Part shown: piece after piece, positions 16,173 through 25,329 of the stretch
How positions within the stretch are numbered: position 1 is the stretch's first letter
Layout of the letters: each line of letters begins with the position of its first letter
Origin: Dyadobacter koreensis
GTDB taxonomy: Bacteria > Bacteroidota > Bacteroidia > Cytophagales > Spirosomataceae
Assembly: GCF_900108855.1 (NCBI RefSeq)
Contig: NZ_FNXY01000004.1
Span: 124,001-188,000 of the forward strand
Length of the DNA: 64,000 nucleotides
Direction: 5' to 3'
Notes under the pieces: generated by a model
Told to the model about the DNA's origin: nothing
Databases searched by the model: none
Seen by the model: the letters and a program-made list of their open reading frames with translations, nothing else
Translations under genes and position numbers: made by a program

Positions 16173-18769
16173 TTGAACCTCATCTCTAAATTAGTCAAAA
16201 AACTTTACCTGTTATTTTCATTCACTACAATAGTTTGCTTTGAAGTTTTGGCCGCTTCGGTCGGCGTGTCACCTGCTCCATCCTGGGTTGTGCCGGTTAT
16301 TCCAGCGGGAAAGTCGCCTTCTGTCAAGGATTTTGCAGACGGTTATTATTTCTCTTTTTCGGATATGCAGGTTAATCTGGAAAAGAAGACAACGTATTAC
16401 AGATCCATTAAAAATATTGTCACGGAAAGCGGTATTCAAAACGGGTCCGAAATCTCGGTCATTTTTGATCCTTCTTATGAAAAAGTAAATTTTCATACCA
16501 TCACGATCTGGCGGGAGGGAAAGTCAGTTAACCAGCTGAAAATTTCGGATTTCAAAGTAATGCCCCAGGAGACTGACAGGCAACGTTTCATTTATAATGG
16601 AAATTATTCAGCGTCGCTGGTCCTGAAAGATATCCGTAAAGGAGACCGGATAGAATTTTCTTACTCGGTATCCGGATGGAATTCAGTGTTCCAGAATAAG
16701 TACTCCGGAATATTTAGTTTCAGCACGTATGATTACATATCACATGTCCATTACGCTATTATTTCAGAAAATGGCAGATTTCTGAATTTTAAAGATTTCA
16801 ACAAACCGCCCGTAAAAACGCTCAAAAAATCAGCAAAGAGCTCCATCTATGAGTGGGATATAAAAAATCTGAAAAATATACCCTTCGAAGAACATACCCC
16901 CTCCTGGTTTTACAATTATCCCTATGTTCAGGTAACCGAGTTTCGGAGCTGGAAAGAGGTCGTGGATTGGGGGCTGCAACTCTACCAGATACCGGAAATA
17001 TCGGGCGAATTAAAAGCAAAAGTAGATCTTTGAAAAAAAACATCCGGGGAGAGTGATTACGAATTTATTGAAAAAGCAGTTCGCTTTGTTCAGGATGAAA
17101 TTCGATATCTGGGTGTGGAAACAGGCGAGAATTCCCATCGTCCGCATAAACCTGAAGATGTTTTCAAACAGCGTTATGGTGATTGTAAGGATAAGGTCTC
17201 GCTTCTATGTGCACTGTTGCGCGCCAATAAAATCGAATGTGATCCTGTGCTGGTGGATACTTATTATCGGTCTCATGTGCTGGACTACCTTCCAACTCCC
17301 TCAGATTTTAATCATGTGGTCGCTCGTTTTGCAGTGGGAGACAAGCAAAAAACGTTTCATTTCGTGGATGCAACTTCTGTGCTTCAAGGAGGCGCGGCGA
17401 CTCAGATTTCTTTTCCTGATTATGGTGCCGGACTTCCCCTGAGACCCGGCCAAAAAGATCTTATCCCCATTGCAGGTGCAATTAGCGGAAGCGTTTCAGT
17501 GACGGAGGATATCCGGATTCCAGACAAATTTGACTCGTCAGGTGTCGGATCGTTATTTGTGAAAACAGTTTACTTTGACCAGGAAGCGAACAATATCCGG
17601 TCCATTCTTCAAGGAGGAAGTTTTTCTGAAACTGAAAAAATTATCTGAATTATTATCGTGACACGTATAAACATGCCGAATTTGAAATATTGGATTCTTT
17701 AGAGTTTTATGATCAGAGGCAGGCCAACAACATTTCGCTGGTCGAGCGGTATAGTATGAAAAATGGCTGGCAGTATGACAGCACCAGGCATAAATATACT
17801 TTTTTAATTCTGGGAAAAATCCTTTACGACCAACTTATCAATTTGCCAAATCGTCCTCGAAAAAATCCGGTATCTCTGCGTTATCCTTACCGTTTGGATT
17901 ACAGGATCCGACTGGCTCTGCCCACGTCACAAAGTGTTATTCAGGATCAATGGGAAATAAAACGGGAAGCTTATGAAATTAAGTTTTCTTCAAAATTCAT
18001 TTCTGCTGAAAATATCTGGGAGCTTCATTACGATTATGCGGTGTTAAAAGATCATATTCTCCCGGAACAGGTTTCGCAGTTCAGGAAAGATATGGACAAA
18101 CTCTATGACTACCTGGAATACGAATTAAATGATTCTGACGGACCGGCTGCAAATGGAGAAAACCTGAATATCGGAATGGTTTTGTTCGGAATTTTAGTTT
18201 TTGGGGGCAGCTTATGGGTTTGCTTGAAGTTATATAAATATTCTCCTGGAACTGTCCCGGCAGATATTTCGGGATTAAAAATAGACGGCTGGTTAATCTT
18301 ATTGGCGATTGGATTGCTTATGCGGTTGCTCCTGATTTTATCTACAACTTTGACAGGGTCTTTTGGAGTCTATTTTACGAATTCAGGATGGGATTCTGTT
18401 TTGGGGCAATCCGGTCTGAAGTTATTTACATTTCATTTTATGTTTCTGGTGGAATTGGCGGTCATCCTTTTCGGAGCTTGTTTCACAGGCCTACTTCTGG
18501 TTTTATTTTTTAAAAAACGAGACTCATTTCCAGTACTTTATTCTGTTTTTATGGCAGGAACACTCGCGTATCTGATTGTCGATGCTGCTGTGATAAATCT
18601 GTTTTTTAATCTGAGTGTGAGCGGCGAATCCGTTAGTCAGATCATCAGACAAATCATCGCAGTGGCAATATGGATTCCGTATCTAAATATGTCGGAGCGG
18701 GTTAGGGAAACTTTTGTAAATAAATACGGAAAAAGAACACTGGTCGATGTAGATTCTGATTTAGCCTGA
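16173..18769 (+). pseudogene. Broken DUF3857/transglutaminase-like/DUF2569 membrane protein
   Basis: Three consecutive open stretches read as one protein of about 865 residues. The first (TTG start at 16173) has a signal peptide and a DUF3857 domain. An in-frame TGA at 17031-17033 interrupts it where Trp fits (K-V-D-L-[W]-K-K). The same frame then runs on through a transglutaminase-like domain (FVQDEIRYLGVETG, RYGDCKDKVSLLCALLRA with the catalytic Cys, and an NHVV His) to a TGA at 17646. Inserting one A into the A-run before it (GAAAAAATT) restores the frame into N-Y-L-N-Y-Y-R-D and the last part. That part ends in a DUF2569-like membrane region (DGWLILLAIGL). One nonsense change plus one single-base deletion suggest a recent pseudogene or, less likely, sequencing errors. 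Confidence 0.85.
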
Positions 18770-18780
18770 TTATTAGGTTC

Positions 18781-18828
18781 TTCAATACAAAAAATGGCCA
18801 TCGAACGATGGCCATTTTTTGTATTGAA
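18781..18828. terminator. Bidirectional terminator between converging genes
   Basis: Two perfect 23-bp arms (18781-18803 and 18806-18828) are separated by 2 bases, with A6 and T6 tracts on the respective sides of a GC core (ATGGCCATCG). It serves the broken plus-strand gene and the minus-strand catalase. Confidence 0.85.
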
Positions 18829-18839
18829 ATATGTGATTA

Positions 18840-21026
18840 TCAGGCGGGAACTTTGCTTTTTAATTCCCTTTCCCAGAAGCGATGCTGCGCCACCGCATTT
18901 ATGAATTCTTTCTCTTTATTGCCGCCTTCGCCATCGCGGAAGATCAAAATAATTCCTTCCGCAGTTTGCTGGTCCATTTCCAGTGGTGTTACTGCGAAAT
19001 CTTTTCCCAGATATGAGGCTTTTAATACGTCGATACCTTCGCCTTCTGCACCGATCGCCTTGCAATGTCTGTATGCTTCATTAATAAAATGAATCGCATC
19101 GGGTTCATTGATCAGAGCCTTTGCACTTTCCGGCCCGCTTGGTACATAAACCGCATCGAATACAACCGAAGTCGCAGTCAAAAATGCCATATCCACTTTG
19201 ATCTTCGCTCCCTTTGTCCCTTTAATATAGCCTAGTTTTGGCGAAATAATCTTTGCAACAGCACCTTCTGCCAGCAACGCTTTTGTCATTTCATTAAGTG
19301 CTGCCTCTTCAACGCCGTCTGCTGCAAGAATAGCAATCTGTCTTGACTTGATCGTGTTTTTAACCGTATTGGCCATGCTTAGAGCGGTGGATTTTTCAAG
19401 TTTCTGATCCACTTTCGTAGGCTGATAGTCTTCCGGATTTGCGTCAGCAGGTACCGAATGATTCATTGGCTTTTCTGGTTCAGCCGGTACTTCAATTCCA
19501 AGATTATCTGCAACTTTTGCTGCCAGCGTACTATCTACCTGCGTTAGTATACCAACCATACGCACCCGGATTTCTTCCCGGTCAACTTTACCCAATTCAA
19601 AGGATAGCGCGTCGACAATGTGATTTTTTTCCGCTTCAGACTGACTATTAAAAAACAAGGTTGCCTGACTAAAATGATCTGTAAAACTCTTGCTTCTTGC
19701 TCTGACTTTTCTAGCATCTATGCGCTCGGCATAAGTAGAAAAGCCTCCTTCCGCAACGGTAGCCTGTTTTGGGAAATTTCCGCCAATACTGTTAGGCTCA
19801 TAACTGGTTTGGTTTGTATTAATCAGCTGGCGCATATGTCCATCACGCTGATTATTGTGAACCGTTGGAATTGATCTGTTGATCGGAATCTCATGGAAGT
19901 TAGGGCTTCCTAGCCTCGATAACTGTGTATCGGTGTATGAAAATAATCTTCCCTGAAGCAAAGGATCGTTGGTGAAATCAATTCCGGGAACAAGATGGCC
20001 TGGGTGAAACGCCACCTGTTCTGTTTCAGCAAAAAAGTTTGCAGGATTCTGATGCAGTGTCAGTTTTCCAACACGCTGGACAGGCACAAGCTCCTCAGGT
20101 ATTATCTTAGTCGGGTCTAACAGATCGAACGGGAAGTTGTGTTCATCTTTTTCCTCAACAACCTGTATCCCTAGTTCCCACTCTGGATAGGCTCCCGATT
20201 CGATAGCTTCCCACAGATCCCGGCGGTGAAAATCAGGATCCTTACCTGAAATTTTAGTTGCTTCGTCCCAGGCAACTGAGTGCACGCCCAGGATAGGTTT
20301 CCAATGAAATTTCACAAAGACAGCTTCTCCGCTTTCGTTTATGAGACGGAATGTATGAACGCCGAATCCTTCCATCATTCTTAAACTGCGGGGCAGCGCG
20401 CGGTCACTCATCGCCCACATGATCATGTGGGTACTTTCCGGCATCAGTGAAATGAAATCCCAGAAGGTATCATGTGCGGAAGCAGCTTGCGGAATCTCGT
20501 TGTGCGGTTCCGGCTTGACTGCATGGATAAGATCAGGAAATTTAATTGCATCCTGAATAAAAAACACCGGCATGTTATTTCCCACAAGATCATAATTCCC
20601 TTCCTGGGTATAAAATTTCACTGAGAATCCTCGAACATCGCGTGCCAGGTCACTTGATCCGCGAGATCCTGCAACAGTTGAAAATCTAACGAAAACCGGG
20701 GTTTTGATAGAAGGATCGTTCAGGAATTTTGCCTTTGTGTACTTTGAGAGCGATTCGTAAACCTGAAAATATCCGTGAGCTCCCGTACCTCTCGCGTGTA
20801 CAATACGTTCTGGAATACGCTCATGGTCGAAATGAGTTATTTTTTCTCTTAAAATAAAATCTTCGAGTAGGGTCGCGCCACGTTCTCCAGCCTTCAAAGA
20901 ATTCTGGTTATCATTGACTTTCAGTCCCTGATTTGTCGTCAAAAATTCGTTTGTGCCGTTTTCCTTGAAAGCATCCAAATCTTCCAGTTTTTGATTTGAA
21001 CCTTTCGGTTCGTCATTTTGAGCCAT
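18840..21026 (-). CDS. katE: Catalase HPII (large-subunit, monofunctional)
   Basis: The 728-residue protein is a clade-2 large-subunit catalase that destroys hydrogen peroxide in the cytosol. The haem-side catalytic His is H77 in RIVHARGTGAHGYF, the Asn is about 150 in LVGNNMPVFFIQD, and the proximal Tyr lies in RLFSYTDTQLSRLG. The C-terminal 170 residues form the DJ-1/PfpI-like domain (IAILAADGVEEAAL) typical of HPII, whose E. coli version has 753 residues. It is divergent from a stress-type SDR gene, with a short palindrome between them. General-stress or stationary-phase induction is inferred from family and neighbour. Confidence 0.97.
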   Translation of the reverse strand: MAQNDEPKGSNQKLEDLDAFKENGTNEFLTTNQGLKVNDNQNSLKAGERGATLLEDFILREKITHFDHERIPERIVHARGTGAHGYFQVYESLSKYTKAKFLNDPSIKTPVFVRFSTVAGSRGSSDLARDVRGFSVKFYTQEGNYDLVGNNMPVFFIQDAIKFPDLIHAVKPEPHNEIPQAASAHDTFWDFISLMPESTHMIMWAMSDRALPRSLRMMEGFGVHTFRLINESGEAVFVKFHWKPILGVHSVAWDEATKISGKDPDFHRRDLWEAIESGAYPEWELGIQVVEEKDEHNFPFDLLDPTKIIPEELVPVQRVGKLTLHQNPANFFAETEQVAFHPGHLVPGIDFTNDPLLQGRLFSYTDTQLSRLGSPNFHEIPINRSIPTVHNNQRDGHMRQLINTNQTSYEPNSIGGNFPKQATVAEGGFSTYAERIDARKVRARSKSFTDHFSQATLFFNSQSEAEKNHIVDALSFELGKVDREEIRVRMVGILTQVDSTLAAKVADNLGIEVPAEPEKPMNHSVPADANPEDYQPTKVDQKLEKSTALSMANTVKNTIKSRQIAILAADGVEEAALNEMTKALLAEGAVAKIISPKLGYIKGTKGAKIKVDMAFLTATSVVFDAVYVPSGPESAKALINEPDAIHFINEAYRHCKAIGAEGEGIDVLKASYLGKDFAVTPLEMDQQTAEGIILIFRDGEGGNKEKEFINAVAQHRFWERELKSKVPA

Positions 21027-21127
21027 TTTAAAAAGTTTTAGAATGTTATGGTGAAGTATAACCGATCATTTGCTTGCCGTGTGTCTAACAAGAATTATAC
21101 CAACGCAGACAGTTCAAGCACATCGTT

Positions 21128-21143
21128 ACAAAGCAGACTTTGT
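21128..21143. promoter_or_regulatory. Inverted repeat in katE/SDR divergent region
   Basis: ACAAAG (21128-21133) and CTTTGT (21138-21143) flank 4 bases, in the middle of the 183-bp region between two divergent stress genes. It could be a shared operator; no promoter boxes were clear. Confidence 0.25.
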
Positions 21144-21209
21144 TTAACCACCAATTCTTTCTCTGGCATATTTTTTTAACAGCGGCGGTCAAATCAACTC
21201 ATCAACAAC

Positions 21210-22067
21210 ATGGAATTTAGCATAGATACCAAAGGACAGACGCAAAAGAAGCAACCCGGAATTGAGGGAATCATGAATCCGGAACCGGTTGTTATTCGTG
21301 AAAATTATCGGGGAAGCGGAAAGCTCGACGGCAAAGTTGCATTGATCACTGGCGGGGATAGTGGTATTGGGAGGTCAGTTGCCGTTCATTTTGCACGGGA
21401 AGGTGCCGATGTTGCCATTGTTTATTTGTGCGAAGATCAGGATGCAGCTGAAACCCGGCGAATGGTTGAGGCTGAGGGCAAGCGATGTTTGTTGATCCCG
21501 GGAGATGTCAGGCAGCAGGAATTTTGCCAGGAAGCCGTAGGTACAGTCATACGCGAATTTGGAAAACTTAATATTCTGGTCAACAATGCAGCAGAACAAC
21601 ATCCGAAAGAAAATATTGAAGAAATTTCTTCTGCTCAGCTAACAAATACATTTAGTACCAATATTTTTTCGTTTTTCTATTTTACGCAGGCCGCGCTTTC
21701 GCATTTGCAGGAAGGTGACTCTATCATCAATTCCACATCTATCACGGCATATCATGGAAGTCCTGGATTGCTGGATTATTCGTCCACAAAGGGAGCTATC
21801 ACTTCGTTCACCCGTTCGCTATCTGTCAATCTTGTCGATAAGGGAATCCGGGTCAACGCCGTAGCGCCCGGCCCGATCTGGACGCCGCTGATTCCGGCGA
21901 CTTTTGACGAAGAGCACGTTGCTGAATTTGGAAAAGATACGCCGTTTAAAAGACCCGGTCAACCCTGTGAAGTGGCTCCGTGTTATGTATTTCTGGCAAG
22001 CGAGGATTCGTCGTATATCAGCGGACAGGTATTACATCCGAATGGTGGGCAGGTTGTGAATGGATAG
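21210..22067 (+). CDS. SDR oxidoreductase, general stress protein 39/YghA-like
   Basis: This 285-residue short-chain dehydrogenase has the about 40-residue N-terminal extension typical of the GSP39/YghA branch (PGIEGIMNPEP). Motifs are ITGGDSGIG for NAD(P), NNAAEQHP in place of NNAG, the N-S-T-S-I catalytic Ser region, Y190-x-x-x-K194, and a GQVLHPNGG C-terminus. It is cytosolic with unknown substrate. Members of this branch are induced by general stress, which fits its divergent pairing with katE. A strong bidirectional terminator follows at 22089. Confidence 0.93.
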   Translation: MEFSIDTKGQTQKKQPGIEGIMNPEPVVIRENYRGSGKLDGKVALITGGDSGIGRSVAVHFAREGADVAIVYLCEDQDAAETRRMVEAEGKRCLLIPGDVRQQEFCQEAVGTVIREFGKLNILVNNAAEQHPKENIEEISSAQLTNTFSTNIFSFFYFTQAALSHLQEGDSIINSTSITAYHGSPGLLDYSSTKGAITSFTRSLSVNLVDKGIRVNAVAPGPIWTPLIPATFDEEHVAEFGKDTPFKRPGQPCEVAPCYVFLASEDSSYISGQVLHPNGGQVVNG

Positions 22068-22088
22068 TTTAAAAAACTGCCTTAAAAA

Positions 22089-22124
22089 AAAAGCGGTGAT
22101 CAGGATTTCCTGATCACCGCTTTT
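22089..22124. terminator. Bidirectional terminator between SDR and DUF4394 genes
   Basis: Perfect 17-bp arms (22089-22105 and 22108-22124) with A-rich and T-rich outer ends flank two bases. It separates two converging genes. Confidence 0.85.
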
Positions 22125-22138
22125 AGTATCATTTCTAA

Positions 22139-23743
22139 TTATAATCCAAAACCTAACGCAAGTCCTTTAACAGATCCTGGATAAGTAAACTTCATAGAAA
22201 CTGCACCTGTAGCAAGATCCACAGAATAGAAATTGGTAACCCCTCCAACTGTGAATATTCCATAACCAACTCCTGAGGCATTTCCGATATCGAATCCGAT
22301 ATTAGAATCAACGTCAAGGTTAAGGTTTTTAGGTTGAGCCAGAGACCCGTCATTTGGCGGTGCCTGGGTATACAACAGATTCGACTGGCTATCTATATCA
22401 AATAACGTGGTAGCCGAAGCGCCTGGATAACTGTTCGTATAAGCTCCCGCTGTCACAAATGGCGATAGGGCGGAGCCAGTAATATTCAATTGACCGTCAA
22501 CGACTGTAACGCCATTCATTTCCCCCGGTGCAACGTTGATACGTAAATTTTGTCCTGTTTCACTTACTACACGAAGTCTGTCGGCAACTGGATTAAAGTC
22601 TACACCGAAGATCGTTCCGTTAAGCATCACCGGGGTTCCATTTGCTAATTTCAAAGTTGCAGCTTCTGATGCCATTCCTGAACCTAGGTCGATGCTATAT
22701 ATTTTGCTGTTCATTCCCAAGGCATATAAGCGTCCGTTTACTGGTCTGATATCAATACCAGCTAATAAAACGCCCGTTGGAATTCCCATAATAGCCTTGC
22801 TGCCATAACTTGCGCCCGTAGTTGGGTTGAAAATGCGCAAGCCATTTACACCGTCCAAAGCATAAGCAACTGGTAACGAAGGAATCGCAATTCCTATCAC
22901 GTTTACACCAGCCGGGAAATCTCCAAGTTTTTGAAGTTTACCTGTTGTAAGATTCACATGATCCAATTCCCATTTACCCTGATATTTTACAGAGGCAATT
23001 GGATAAACATCAGATGCGTTTACGTCTGGGGAAATATCAAAACCACCAACGTCTTCTATGTCAATATCAAAGCGACTGCCGACAGCAACAAGCCCTCCGT
23101 CGTTTGGAGGTGTCTGAAGGTATAGCTGATCCGTTGTCGGGTCAATATCATACAGCGCAGTACCAACGCCCGGAGCAGCAGTTACGCCTGCGCGGCTGTT
23201 CGTGTAAGCAACTGCGCCAATTTGTGGATTTGAATATCCTTTTAAAACTAAATCGGTAGCAACGATCACGCCCGTTTCCGGATGAACGCGTAGATTTTGT
23301 GTGCTGCTAGTCGTTACGCGAATTTTATCAACCGTAGGGTTGAAGTCAAATCCGATGTTAGCGCCTGATAATGCAGTTGCCAGTGGAGCGTCGCCAATGC
23401 GGGTAGCTCTTCCTTCGGTTGCGCCAGCTATAAGGCTTATTTGATAAAGATTACCTTGTTTACTGATAGCGTAAAGCTGTCCGGTTGCCGGGCGGAAATC
23501 GATTCCTGCCAACATATCCCCGGCTACAAGACCCGTTACCGTAAGTGATTTTAGAGGTGTAGTAGTGTTTTTAACATTGATTTGGTGAATTTTATTGTCA
23601 TCTGACAATGCCCAGAACATTCTGTCGGGAAGTGATTGCTCCGTTGGAGACATGCGGTGATCTTCGCACGATACCAGAACCATCGATGAGGTGAGCGCGG
23701 TTGCGAATAACGCTTGTTTGGCCAGACTGCTAAAAAATTTCAT
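22139..23743 (-). CDS. Lipoprotein with two DUF4394 domains
   Basis: This protein of about 534 residues has a lipoprotein signal (lipobox VLVSC, Cys26) and two tandem DUF4394 repeats of about 240 residues. Each repeat carries the paired signatures LAGIDFRP/LAGIDIRP...LYA, FDFNP/VDFNP...RV, NLRV/NLRI and LYxQTPPNDGxL. The repeated 'IDxRP...GQLYAI' style suggests a beta-propeller-like fold; function is unknown. I start at ATG 23743; ATG 23749 is equally possible, and a GTG at 23782 would spoil the signal peptide. It is probably anchored in the outer membrane. Confidence 0.87.
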   Translation of the reverse strand: MKFFSSLAKQALFATALTSSMVLVSCEDHRMSPTEQSLPDRMFWALSDDNKIHQINVKNTTTPLKSLTVTGLVAGDMLAGIDFRPATGQLYAISKQGNLYQISLIAGATEGRATRIGDAPLATALSGANIGFDFNPTVDKIRVTTSSTQNLRVHPETGVIVATDLVLKGYSNPQIGAVAYTNSRAGVTAAPGVGTALYDIDPTTDQLYLQTPPNDGGLVAVGSRFDIDIEDVGGFDISPDVNASDVYPIASVKYQGKWELDHVNLTTGKLQKLGDFPAGVNVIGIAIPSLPVAYALDGVNGLRIFNPTTGASYGSKAIMGIPTGVLLAGIDIRPVNGRLYALGMNSKIYSIDLGSGMASEAATLKLANGTPVMLNGTIFGVDFNPVADRLRVVSETGQNLRINVAPGEMNGVTVVDGQLNITGSALSPFVTAGAYTNSYPGASATTLFDIDSQSNLLYTQAPPNDGSLAQPKNLNLDVDSNIGFDIGNASGVGYGIFTVGGVTNFYSVDLATGAVSMKFTYPGSVKGLALGFGL

Positions 23744-23971
23744 AAGCATCTTAAGTGAAGTGAGATAATGTTTACAAATCACATACGATCAGGGATGCTC
23801 TTCAGATTAAAAATTTAGCATTAAATTTTAATTTACTTTTAATTGTATTTTAATTCAGGCCATAATGGTGCCTGGAATCTAAAATATTATTCACTTAATA
23901 CGCTCACAATCAAGGATATATTTTTGCTAGCTTCACTCGTTGGCTTTTGTCACCATATTTTGTCTTACGGG

Positions 23972-24616
23972 CTAATCTGCGATATATGACAACCGGATAT
24001 TGCGATATTCAGGCTTTTGTAACTGAATTTTTAACATTCTGAATGTTTCCAGTGGCCCTTGTGAGGCGACCAGGTTTACGAGCCAGGCAGGAATAGATCC
24101 AGCCGGATCGACCGCCAGCGAGTACTCAATTTTGACCTGTCTTTTCGGCATCGGGGTGATGATCCATTTGCCTGTCGACTGAACAATTCTGACGATTCCT
24201 GGTTTTTCCGCTACAAATCCCGGAACGCAGGGAGCGTCGATTGTAACTACTTTGGTAGATGGATTTTGAGAAACCATTATGTGTGCTACGAAATCCCTGT
24301 TTTGTGCCGGCCATGGAAGTACAACTTCGGAATAATAATACAGATCAGACGGGGAGACTTTTTTTACGACGACACAAGACTTCGTATTATAGACCCATTC
24401 TTTTTCCCTGTCGATATCCAGCAAAACATTAACTAACTCAGAGGCTGTGGCATTTAAAAAAGTCTCGATTTTGAGTGCCTTGACTTTTGATGTTAAAATG
24501 GATTTTGTGAACACTTTAACGCCCTCTTTTTCGGTATGTAACTTCCATGTTTCCTGAGAATAAGCGCACAGGCAGGAACCAAGTAAGAGAATTAGGAAGG
24601 CTGATTTTTTCAACAT
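23972..24616 (-). CDS. Secreted START-domain protein
   Basis: The 214-residue precursor has a signal peptide (about 1-20, cut at AYS-Q) and a START/SRPBCC lipid-binding domain (WKLHTEKEGVKVFTKS, REKEWVYNTKSC, YYYSEVVLPWPAQNRDFV, then the long C-terminal helix GPLETFRMLKIQLQ). Family members bind hydrophobic ligands in a central cavity. Periplasmic START proteins are common in Bacteroidota, but their ligands are not established. It stands alone, with 228 bp before the DUF4394 gene on the same strand. Confidence 0.88.
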   Translation of the reverse strand: MLKKSAFLILLLGSCLCAYSQETWKLHTEKEGVKVFTKSILTSKVKALKIETFLNATASELVNVLLDIDREKEWVYNTKSCVVVKKVSPSDLYYYSEVVLPWPAQNRDFVAHIMVSQNPSTKVVTIDAPCVPGFVAEKPGIVRIVQSTGKWIITPMPKRQVKIEYSLAVDPAGSIPAWLVNLVASQGPLETFRMLKIQLQKPEYRNIRLSYIAD

Positions 24617-25329
24617 TGTAAATAAAACTTAACCGGCAGCGCATTATTACGTCACCTTTCACTTGGTTCCTAACAGCATTTTGCAAAAAATAATTACCAG
24701 TGAAAAATTGATAATGGTTCAAGCCGGATTTTCCCGTTTTCATTTACAGTATTAAAATGATTTGTCATTCATGTTTAAAATTTCACCGGCATAGGAGAAA
24801 AAGGACTGATTTTTTGAAGTTGACGTACTTAAATCTGTATGATAAATTAAAAAAATAAAGAACCCGGGAAGTCCTGAGTCCTTTACAAAATATCGTAACC
24901 TTTAATTGATATAGATTATACATCAACTACTTACAATATTAATAAATAAACAGTTTAGCTGAAAGTTTGCACAAGGCAAAATTTGCGATCCGGCTGATGT
25001 TCTTGGTATTATAGAAATTTTTTTAGATTTCTTCTTATGCATGCGCTTCTGAATGTTGGCTTTAAATCCTGAGTATGAGCTTTGTTTTAATAAGCTGAGC
25101 TTTACTTTATTAGAATAATTAGAAAGAATTTAAACTTTTAAAGAAGTTATCAAACGGGGGTACCCGGTTTTTTGATTTTTTTGTCTTATGGGTAATCGTG
25201 CAAATTTTATATTGACTTTTTGTATAAGTTCAAAATAAATAATTGCCTATGTATTGTTATATGAAATCCAATACGGGGCGATATGCAACGAGTTTAGGTA
25301 ATGGCAGTCCGAATAATTATTAACCCATA
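24617..25329. other. AT-rich leader region of the SusC operon
   Basis: These 713 bases hold no convincing gene. They must contain the divergent promoters for the START gene and the SusC operon, but no TAnnTTTG box was clear. A small GC hairpin with T-tracts lies at 25155-25180. Confidence 0.5.
25155..25180 (+). terminator. Possible attenuator upstream of susC-like gene
   Basis: A CGGG/CCCG stem with a GGTA loop is followed by T6 and then T7, about 150 bp before the SusC-like start. The stem is only 4 bp, so this is a weak call for a leader terminator. Confidence 0.3.

Noticed and set aside
17620..17660. Programmed ribosomal frameshift at the A-run of the transglutaminase-like gene
   Set aside because: An in-frame stop 600 bases earlier already breaks the gene, so decay or error explains both lesions better than recoding.
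25156..25166. GGGTACCC palindrome in the SusC leader as an operator
   Set aside because: It is part of the small hairpin followed by T-tracts; no second copy or regulator supports an operator.
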